From the NCBI GenBank assembly GCA_951394045.1, contig OX595988.1, positions 1,574,501-1,638,500 of the forward strand: 64,000 nt of DNA, read 5' to 3'. How positions within the stretch are numbered: the first letter of the stretch is position 1; every line of letters begins with the position of its first letter. Origin of the DNA: Nitzschia sp. DOCU1 (lineage: Eukaryota; Bacillariophyta; Bacillariophyceae; Bacillariales; Bacillariaceae). Positions 34,665-42,248 of this stretch are shown here, one piece after another. The translations under genes were made by a program, and so were the position numbers. Below the pieces are notes generated by a model that ran no database searches, was not told the DNA's origin, and worked only from the letters and a program-made list of their open reading frames with translations.

Positions 34665-36485
34665 TTATCTCATTGGACTTGTCGACCGAGGGCTCTTTCC
34701 CGTCAACACAATGGCTCGCTTGAGCATTTCATTCTGTTCTTTTAGACCGTCTCGTTCGGCTTGCAACGCTAGTATTTGCGCCCGACAACTCTTGACTTCC
34801 TTCACGAGCACCTTCTTTGTGGCCTTCCACTCACTTTCTTCGTCCTTTAGCTTTTCTCGTTCATACTTGAGCATGTCACTCAGCATGGTGATCTTTTTCG
34901 ATGTTTGAACCTTGGTCGTTTCCAGTTCGCTCGTGGCGCGGCTCTTGTCTTTGGTGAGAGTTTCCGTTTGCCGTTCGAGTTCTTGGACTCGACTATCCAA
35001 AAAGGCAATTACTTCTTGGTCGCTGGCAATTTGTTGCGTAACCTTAACTTCGTCTTCTCGACTTTGAGATAATTTTGTTTCAACATCGCGTACTTTGCTA
35101 ATGAGAAACTGTTTGACCGCTTCCGTCCCATCGAGTTTGGCTGCCATGGCGTCTCGTTCCTGCCTGAGCGACAGAACCTCGCGTTCCATTTTGTTGACGC
35201 GATCCGTCATGTTCAAAATAGCGGCAACTTCAGCATCTGTGAGCTTGGAGGCAATCGACTGAACAATGTTGGCATTGACAGCTGGCTTTTTGCCGGAAGG
35301 CCCTGGTGTTCTTGCTGGTTGGAGAAGGTTGAAAAGTCTATTCCCAACCGTTCCCGAGGCAGGTGTAGTAGACGGTACAGGTGCAGTCGCCGGGGCTGGT
35401 GCGGGTCTACTGGCAGGGGCCGGAGTAGTTGGTGTTGGCCTTGCCGCAGAGACGGGAGCGGGTTGTGGCGTTGGCTGTGGTGGCCTTTGGCCGTCTTCCG
35501 AAATGCCAAAGATGTTGTCAATCTTGTTGTACATGGAAACATTTATTTGTGCCATGTTGAGAATATCCATAGCATCCAAAAAGCCAAAGACCGTCATCAA
35601 TACTTCTACATCCATGTCCACCAGATTCGGTGCCTTTTCTTCCGGCTCGTCATCTTCCAAGGTAACCACGGCGGCAGCAGCGGGAGGTTCTGTGGATAAA
35701 TCTTCTGCGGCCGGTTTGGTGTCCTCAACGATTTCTTCTTCGGGTGTAGCTGCCGCAGGCTTGGAATCCTCTTCTTTTATTTCGGCTACGGTTTCTGTTG
35801 CTGGTTCTGCTACTGAAGTCGGAGGTTCCACTGCTGACGTCTCGCCCGATGGCGATGGAACTAATTCCGAAGGTGCTTTGCTCTCCTCCGCTGCTACCGT
35901 CGTCTCATCCTTTCGAACAGCTGCACTTTGCGGCGGTTGCATTTCTTTGATAACCTGAAAACGCTGCTGCGTTGCTTCCAATTCTTCCTCGGTTTGTGCC
36001 AGCTTGGCTACAAGTCCGTCATATTCTTGTACTTTATGTGCATGATCGCGTTTCCACTGCAGGAGCTCCTCCAGTTCTTTACTCAGCGACATGACTTCCT
36101 GCACCATTTGATCAGCCAATCCAATGTGGGCACTTTCCCTCGCTTCTCGTTCCGCATTGGCTTCCAAAATAGTCGCGTGATGATGTTTCGTTACGGTTGC
36201 CATGGCATGTCTCGTTGCTTGTAATTCCAGTTCTTGCCGCAAATAAAAGGTCGTTTCGACATCCATGAGCATGGCATTCATACAGTCTTGGACCTCTGAG
36301 CGAATCGTCATATCCGACAGAGTCTCCATGAGAGAAACTTGCATTTTTGTCATGGGCGGTAAACTAGGAGGCGACAGCGTAGCAGTGCCGGAGGAAGATG
36401 CCACTATTACTGGAGCCTCCTCATTGATGACGACCGCACCTTCCTCGCCCTTTGCCTCGTCTTGCGTTGCCCCCACGGACTCCAT
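34665..36485 (-). CDS. coiled-coil protein with F-box-like segment
   Basis: A single exon of 606 residues starts at the ATG at 36483-36485; the frame continues upstream through a poly-proline stretch only because of a G15 run, with no ATG. Residues about 90-190 are helical and coiled. An acidic Pro/Glu/Ala-rich linker follows. The segment MDVEVLMTVFGFLDAMDILNMAQINVSMYNKI has the spacing of an F-box (a leucine start, then IF.FL and D.L...), which would bind Skp1 in ubiquitin ligases. A Pro/Ala/Thr-rich linker comes next, and then about 200 residues of heptad-patterned coiled coil from TDAEVAAILNM onward. The F-box call is tentative; the coiled coils are clear. No membrane segment is seen. Confidence 0.72.
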   Translation of the reverse strand: MESVGATQDEAKGEEGAVVINEEAPVIVASSSGTATLSPPSLPPMTKMQVSLMETLSDMTIRSEVQDCMNAMLMDVETTFYLRQELELQATRHAMATVTKHHHATILEANAEREARESAHIGLADQMVQEVMSLSKELEELLQWKRDHAHKVQEYDGLVAKLAQTEEELEATQQRFQVIKEMQPPQSAAVRKDETTVAAEESKAPSELVPSPSGETSAVEPPTSVAEPATETVAEIKEEDSKPAAATPEEEIVEDTKPAAEDLSTEPPAAAAVVTLEDDEPEEKAPNLVDMDVEVLMTVFGFLDAMDILNMAQINVSMYNKIDNIFGISEDGQRPPQPTPQPAPVSAARPTPTTPAPASRPAPAPATAPVPSTTPASGTVGNRLFNLLQPARTPGPSGKKPAVNANIVQSIASKLTDAEVAAILNMTDRVNKMEREVLSLRQERDAMAAKLDGTEAVKQFLISKVRDVETKLSQSREDEVKVTQQIASDQEVIAFLDSRVQELERQTETLTKDKSRATSELETTKVQTSKKITMLSDMLKYEREKLKDEESEWKATKKVLVKEVKSCRAQILALQAERDGLKEQNEMLKRAIVLTGKSPRSTSPMR

Positions 36486-36897
36486 GGTGCTACGATCCGC
36501 AACTACTAAAAATGTACACTGGAATGCTCGATCTACAAAATGGGGGGGGGGGGGGGTCTGAGAGATAGCAACGACTGACTTTCTCAATGGATTATCATCT
36601 TCATTGTCAAACAGAGACCCGTTGAACGTTTTCAGACGCGACCGTTGGCATCAAAGGGCGAATGACCAAGAAGAATCTTCCTGCATTGGACTCGTTGGAC
36701 CTCAAGAGTCCAAGTCGTGGATGTCTCTTTGGAGGTCAGGGGATTCCAGATTCCTGATCCTGTTTCTCACAGAAAGACTGTCCACCGACCGTCTCATCAG
36801 CACCGCAAAACGATGCCATTCATCGATCGCCTCCTTTTCTGGCACCACTGTTGTCAACGCATATCATATCTCATCAATTGCTGAACGTATTGTAATC
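36486..36897. other. divergent intergenic region with G15 run
   Basis: A run of 15 guanines lies at 36542-36556, about 60 bases upstream of the coiled-coil gene's ATG. The rest separates that gene from TIM10, which starts at 36898 on the other strand. Shared promoter functions are likely. Confidence 0.5.
36542..36556. repeat. G15 homopolymer run
   Basis: Fifteen consecutive guanines close to the start of the coiled-coil gene; it makes the poly-proline extension of that frame an artefact. Confidence 0.9.
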
Positions 36898-37405
36898 ATG
36901 AACTTTTTCGGAGGAGGACAACAGCAACCACAGGGTCCCGACCCGGTCTTTGCGGGTAAGTGAACGCTCAATGGTTGACACGTCGAGATCCAACGGGTCG
37001 ACTCGGCGGCAAAATCGCTCGTTTCGTTGCTGACAAACCTCTTGTTTCTCTCATTTCTGTAATCTACAGCCAAGACAGAAATGGAAATGTACACGGACTT
37101 GTTCAACAAAATTTCATCCTCGTGCTATCAAAAATGTGCTTCTAAAAAGCATCGCGATCAAGATTTGAGTTTGGGTGAAATGACATGCACAGGCAAGTAC
37201 TGAGAAAGAAAAGATATTTTTGAATGGATGTGAATTTTCACGTGCTCACACAATCCGCTGCCTGCTCTTGCCGTTTTCAGATCGCTGTGTTTCCAAGTAC
37301 TTGGATAGTCAGCAGCTAGTAGGAGAGGTACTGCGAAAGGCAAATGAAGAACAGATGCAACAACAACAGCAAATGGTGCAACTTCAGCAACAAATTGGAG
37401 GCTAA
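36898..37405 (+). CDS. TIM10: mitochondrial small TIM chaperone Tim10
   Basis: Three exons, 36898-36955, 37070-37192 and 37281-37405, give 101 residues. The twin CX3C motif is complete: CYQKC, then 16 residues, then CTDRC, the spacing of Tim10. FNKIS precedes the first pair, also as in the family. The last cysteine pair is built by the second splice (ACA G / AT CGC TGT). The second intron starts with GC (AG/GCAAGT) rather than GT, yet the protein match requires this join. Tim10 forms a hexamer with Tim9 in the intermembrane space and escorts hydrophobic carriers to the inner membrane; the mitochondrial carrier in this window would be a typical client. The C-terminus is a Gln-rich run (QQQQQM). 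Only 38 bases separate its stop from that of the next gene. Confidence 0.93.
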
Positions 37406-37443
37406 CTAGAATCTTGCGCGGGCAATTAGAGATTTCTCATTTA

Positions 37444-39346
37444 TTAAAACAAAATGTATTGTTTCCGTCGCGCTACAAAGGGAAGAATGGCTGCGAGTTT
37501 GGCCAGAATCATGGATACCGCTACCAGCACCAACTCATTGACTTGTGCCAGAGCGGGCAAGATCCACGTTTGGCCACCCGGTAAAATCTTGATCAGTGGA
37601 TGCAACAACGTTCTGGCAAAGAGACCCAGCATGACGTAGACTGGGATAGCTACACACAGGCCATGGGGCTGAGTGTTGGTTCGTTTTCGTCGAGCGAGGT
37701 CATAGCCTACGACCCAGTCCGACACGGAGGTTTTGGTTCGATCGTAAAATGTGGCTTCTTCTTGTGGCGTTTTCCGCCGTTGCCGCCGTCGTTCCAGAGC
37801 TCGTTTTCGCTTTACGTTCTTTTCAATGACTTGTAATGTTCGTCTTAAGGCCGTCGTGGCGTCTGCTGCGCCATCGGCTTTGACACCCTGGGCAGGGAAG
37901 GGGTCTAATTCTTGTCCCACCCAACGGCACGCCAAGGTATAATGAAAGGGTCCCCGCTTCTTCTCGGCGGTCTCGTCCTCAAAATCGTATTCGGGTGTCT
38001 GGAACATGGCGGCCGCCACGGCTAGTGACGCTACATCGTCACGACCGATTCTTGCCGGGGACGGAACGATGCCTGTATGAGAAACTTGCAATGCCGTCGT
38101 GTTGACGTCCTGTAGCAGACGAGAGATGAGCCAGTCAGTGGGCGAGAACCATGAGCAACCCTGCCAGTTCTAGTGTAGTACAACGCACCCTTTCGTCGTC
38201 CACCAGGTCTCCCGGACGCAGTATGACCGTTTCCACGAGGTTACTCGACTCGAGCAGATTTTCTGCCATTTCATGGTAGCGAAAAATAACCGATTGAACG
38301 ACATTGGTCACCAACGGTACAAAGTGCCAGGGTCTATGCCCCACACCCAGGTCTGAAATACGAATAAAGCGGATCCGAGGAACCTTGACGGATTCAGTAT
38401 TATCGTCTTCGTCCTCTGCCAGTGTGGCTGCCGCCGCTTCCCGCCGCCGCTGTTCTCGTTCGACGCATCCCAAAGCCTTGAGCGTCGACGCATAGTGTAC
38501 ATAAAAAGGATGCTTGGCATCTTTACACCATTTGCTCACATCGGATCGCAAGAGCCGCCAAAAGGGCCGAGCCAAAATATCGGTCCACAAATTGGTCGGT
38601 CGAAAGGCTCCCAAACAAGATATCACAGTGGTACAACCCTTGAGAGCTTCTTCCAGCGATTCATTGACATTGGGCAATAGTTCGCGATTGTCATAATCTT
38701 GCATTTTATTGCCAAAGTATTTGGCAGCCGACTCGGCTGTTTTTCGCCATACTTTTTCGTCTTCGGTATCGTGCACGGAAAATCCTGGCAGTTCTTCCGG
38801 TGGCACCAAATCTCCTTCGACAATCTGCAACTTGGGGCCCTTTTTGTTCGCCTTGGCCACCACCAGGTCATCGTAGAGAACTCGAATCGCCTTGTCGTAG
38901 TCTCGACAAAAGGCCACGACGGTCATGTCCACCGATTCCATTTCCAACAATTGTCGAACCACCAATCGACCTACGCGGCCGGTGGCCCCCAGAACAACAA
39001 TCTTGGGCTTGGCGGGAGCTACTGGGGGTTCGTCCACTCCAAAGACGGTTTGTGTGGGCCGATCCGTACTGCGTTGTCGACCGATATCGTCATGCTCTCG
39101 TTCTTCGTCATCACCTCGGTATCCACGGTAGCGTGGTGTCTTGGCGCCCAGTGGGATCCTCGTTGTGGTTGTTTTGGACAGCACCGACGGAGATCGAAAG
39201 AGAGGACTCGTGTAGGAGGAGGACGGCTGGACGGAATGACCTTCGGGAGACAGGCATTCTCCCAGCCGTGACGAAGCACTTGCAAATAACACCAACCAGA
39301 ACAGCTTGACTCGCGCGGCCCTTGGCAGGACAAATGACCTCGTCAT
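37444..39346 (-). CDS. NmrA/SDR-type NAD(P)-binding protein with C-terminal membrane segments
   Basis: Exons on the complement are 38189-39346 and 37444-38109 (607 residues), phase 0 (GTGCGT...CTACAG). The nucleotide-binding loop is VVLGATGRVGRLVVRQLLE, typical of the atypical short-chain dehydrogenase group that includes NmrA and plastid proteins such as TIC62. Further along are TTVISCLGAF and a weak substitute for the usual YxxxK. After the splice the sequence reads DVNTTALQVSHTGIVPSPARIGRDDVA, a common continuation in this group. Two hydrophobic segments near the C-terminus would anchor it in a membrane. The start at 39344-39346 gives a signal-peptide-like N-terminus (VKLFWLVLFASASS), suggesting ER or plastid import. 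Function could be redox sensing or assembly; substrate is unknown. Confidence 0.8.
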
Positions 39347-39907
39347 GTTTGGAAGGAATGATACACCTGCGGTACGACTGAGAGGAAGGAGAAAGCGGTC
39401 GCCCTGCTCGACAATCGAGCCACAGCTCGGGACAGCACCAGCAACTTCGAACCCCCTACTAACCAAGGGAGTTCCTGTGAGGAGACTTGCAACAGAAGCA
39501 GATGGATTCAATTCTTTTTGGCCATGGTCGTCGATAGAACATACACGCAGAAAGAAGAACGGCTATCTACATACCCGAATTTTTCCGATTCGGGGTCATT
39601 CGACTTCCCCTCTTTTGGTTCTACCGTAGATAGAGCTTGTTCCAGGTATGGATTCCGGTCTCAATAGGGGGAAGAAAAATTGCCAGCTGGCAAAAAATAA
39701 GGGACGTGCGACTGCAAACATGACGTCAGAAAGATCCAAATGACTAGCACGACTTTTGCTTCAAAACGTATAAAGTTGTTTTTTGGCGGCGGCAGAAAAA
39801 AAGCTTCCGATGACAAGCACATGTCGGTCCTCATCGTCTCCACAGCAGCGCGCTTCTACGTTCAAAGACTCTACGGTCAAAGGTAGCTGCTCCAGGCCAA
39901 GGCGACG
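39347..39907. other. divergent intergenic region, nothing recognised
   Basis: Holds the promoters of the NmrA-type gene (minus) and the SET-domain gene (plus). The minus-strand frame continues upstream from the NmrA start but contains no further ATG. Confidence 0.4.
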
Positions 39908-41185
39908 ATGAGGTATTTCATGCGTCGTAGGCTGGCGCTTTATGCCATCGTATTCCTTGGTAATACTGTAGTCGTGGTGGAGAGTTTCTGGAACAAGAAG
40001 AAGACGAAGGAGAAAAATAAAAAATCGGTCCCTCTGGAAATGGAAAATGCCTCCGGTGAACCCTACACTGAATGCAACATATTTCTGGCTCCGTCCTCCA
40101 ATTTTGGATGGGGTGTCTTTGCTGCAAGAGACTTTCGAGCTGCCGAGTTGGTTGAGATTGCTCCCGCTTATCTTCCTCTGGAATCCCAAGGGGTAGAAGT
40201 TCAGAGTTCCATTTTGTTTGATTACGTTCATGCCAGTGCATGCCAGCCTGATGAAGACGAACAAGAAGAAATTACTGAAAAGGATCAGCTCCTTTTAGGT
40301 CATGGGAGCTCCTATAATCACAATGAAGATCCAAATATTCAATTTGTGGAGTATGGTCGGGGGCGAGGTCACGTCATGGGAGTTCAAGCGTTGAGGAACA
40401 TTTCCATGGGCGAGGAACTCTTGGCTCGATATGGAGATAATGACTGGTTCACGAGTCGCAGCATTCCGCAGAAACATGGCACTTCCACTCCTATTCCTCC
40501 CATTGATGTGCCAGGTTTCAAGTCGCAATATTGCTCCAAGATCCACGCCGGCGTCGGATCCCAAACATGGATCCACAAGGTACTACCAAATGTGACAGTC
40601 ATTAATTTCTGGTTTGACGCCAATCAGCGATTGCCACCCAGGGATGCCGGCTTTGGGGTCGCACGTGCCAAGATTGCCTTGCAAGCAGGAGATCGTATAG
40701 AACTCTCCCTTGGGCTGCTAGTGTCCCACCGCATTATGGCAGATTCTATTGTTGCTCCCTTGCTCTTTTCGTGGGCGGATCTGACTTCTGACCAGCAACG
40801 GGTACTGCGCATGCTCAGAAAGAACTTTAGGGATCAATTTATAGTGCACTATCCGGGTCGTGAGGAGCGTCATAATGTCTTTGATTCGTATGAAGACTTG
40901 GCGATACTGCCGATTGGAGCATTGGCCATGGTGCGCCGGCTGGGGCGAGGCGAAAGTTCCAATTGCCGCCTCAATATCCGAGAAACTATGCAACCAGGAT
41001 CCTCAAGTCTGGCATTGGAGCTGGTGGCAACAGAGGACATTGCCCAGGGTCAGGTACTGTTATTGGACTTGCCGCCTGCAGGGACACCCTCCGAGAATGA
41101 CCTCTTGGAAGCAGAGCTCAAACGGACGGGGCAGCCCTACCACGCTAGCACTTTTGCTTCGGCCAAGATACGAGATGAATTATAG
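39908..41185 (+). CDS. SET-domain protein with signal peptide, tandem SET-like halves
   Basis: A single exon of 425 codons. A hydrophobic signal sequence (LALYAIVFLGNTVVVVES) is followed by FW, so cleavage before phenylalanine would fit diatom plastid targeting. Residues about 60-180 form a SET domain: GWGVFAARDF, then IAPAYLPL, YNHNEDPNIQF (the NH..PN core) and LRNISMGEELLARYG. Lysine methylation is the usual activity. The C-terminal half, from about 230, repeats the same order in weaker form: GFGVARAKI, then LSLGLLV, LGRGESSNCRLNI and TEDIAQGQVLLLDLP, where the NH..PN core is absent. The family contains plastid methyltransferases of Rubisco and aldolase, but here the substrate-binding helical domain is not evident. 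Targeting and substrate are inferences. Confidence 0.8.
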   Translation: MRYFMRRRLALYAIVFLGNTVVVVESFWNKKKTKEKNKKSVPLEMENASGEPYTECNIFLAPSSNFGWGVFAARDFRAAELVEIAPAYLPLESQGVEVQSSILFDYVHASACQPDEDEQEEITEKDQLLLGHGSSYNHNEDPNIQFVEYGRGRGHVMGVQALRNISMGEELLARYGDNDWFTSRSIPQKHGTSTPIPPIDVPGFKSQYCSKIHAGVGSQTWIHKVLPNVTVINFWFDANQRLPPRDAGFGVARAKIALQAGDRIELSLGLLVSHRIMADSIVAPLLFSWADLTSDQQRVLRMLRKNFRDQFIVHYPGREERHNVFDSYEDLAILPIGALAMVRRLGRGESSNCRLNIRETMQPGSSSLALELVATEDIAQGQVLLLDLPPAGTPSENDLLEAELKRTGQPYHASTFASAKIRDEL

Positions 41186-41434
41186 TTTAGACCTTGCTAG
41201 AAGAGACAAGTAGTAGATTGGTATTGCATGCGTTCGGCACTTTCTTTTAGAGATTGTTCGAACGAGTCAAATTGTGACTACCCATAGTACATACCTATGT
41301 TCGTATGCTGGAATTTTTTGTGGCGCCCATTTTCTCGCACTCTCGATCGTCTTGCAGTTGGTGCGCACACCTCTGCCATAAAAACAACCATCCACAACCA
41401 AAAATCATCCTGGGGTCAACATCTATTGACGACG

Positions 41435-42211
41435 ATGTTGTCTTCTATGTTTGCCCGTAGGGCACCAGCGGCGATATCTGCCATTAGATCGACCATTGGG
41501 CCTTCTCTCTCCGTTTTCCCGGGAGTTTCAGGGTTCCAGCAGTCGAGCCAGCAGCACCAGCAAGTTCGATGGGTCACCAAAAAGCGCCAACATCGCCAAC
41601 TCAAGCGTCAACGCAAGGCCGAGCTCGCAGCCAAGGGGATCTTCCCCCCGAAACCCAACAATTACATTCCCAAGGATACACCGGTAATCAACGCTATCTC
41701 TAAGGAAGAACGAGATGCAGAATCGAAGCGTCAAGATGAGTTGGCGGCGAAGGAACTGCAAGCGAAAATGGAGATTGTCAGGGCGCCGCTGATGCGATTT
41801 GGATTCAACGGGGAGGCGTTGAAAATGAGCGATCGGGTCCGCAAGCTGTTTGACCTTCACAATGGAAACCAACAGGAAGTTGTTCAGGCACAGAAGCAGC
41901 GTGGAATGGAGCTCTTTCAGCTCCGAGAAGGTGATACAGGATCGAGCGCGGTGCAAGGTAAGAGCGCTGGGGTTGAAGGATGGTATGAAGATCTCGATTT
42001 CCAACTAGTGAACTTTTCTCTTGTAGTTATTGCTTTGACAACTCGAATTCAGCAAATTCAAACGCACTTGCGTCAGCACAAGAAGGATAGGCACTCAAAG
42101 CGTGGACTAGATGCTCTTTACGTTCGACGACGAAAGTTGCTGGATTACATGGAACGAAAGGAGTTTGATTCCTACCGCAAGGTAGTCAAAACACTGGGAT
42201 TGATTCACTAG
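41435..42211 (+). CDS. MRPS15: mitochondrial ribosomal protein uS15
   Basis: Exons 41435-41957 and 42027-42211 (235 residues) join in phase 1. The C-terminal part is the conserved S15 domain: DTGSSAVQ then VIALTTRIQQIQTHLRQHKKD and RRRKLLDYMERKEFDSYRKVVKTLGL. The intron is inferred because its removal restores the family sequence without a gap; it is 69 bases long, has GTAAGA and TTGTAG ends, and has no in-frame stop. The ATG at 41435 (MLSSMFARRAPAAISAIRS) begins a basic, Ser/Ala/Arg-rich presequence typical of mitochondrial import. An earlier ATG at 41297 would add 46 residues. The 85-residue basic N-terminal extension is usual for the mitochondrial form. uS15 binds the central domain of the small-subunit rRNA. 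Confidence 0.92.
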   Translation: MLSSMFARRAPAAISAIRSTIGPSLSVFPGVSGFQQSSQQHQQVRWVTKKRQHRQLKRQRKAELAAKGIFPPKPNNYIPKDTPVINAISKEERDAESKRQDELAAKELQAKMEIVRAPLMRFGFNGEALKMSDRVRKLFDLHNGNQQEVVQAQKQRGMELFQLREGDTGSSAVQGKSAGVEGWYEDLDFQLVNFSLVVIALTTRIQQIQTHLRQHKKDRHSKRGLDALYVRRRKLLDYMERKEFDSYRKVVKTLGLIH

Positions 42212-42248
42212 CCGCATATTTTAGTAGTGTTTACTTGCTGTGTTTTAT

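Noticed and set aside
35266..35958. 230-codon plus-strand frame antisense to the coiled-coil gene
   Set aside because: Its repetitive Gly/Ala/Ser content mirrors the Pro/Ala-rich linkers of the real gene.
39425..39460. TTCGAAC-containing stretch resembling a tRNA T-arm on the minus strand
   Set aside because: The flanking bases do not pair as a T-stem, and no acceptor or anticodon arm is present.
41297..41434. Alternative 46-residue longer start of uS15m
   Set aside because: The later ATG at 41435 gives a better mitochondrial presequence; the earlier one cannot be excluded.
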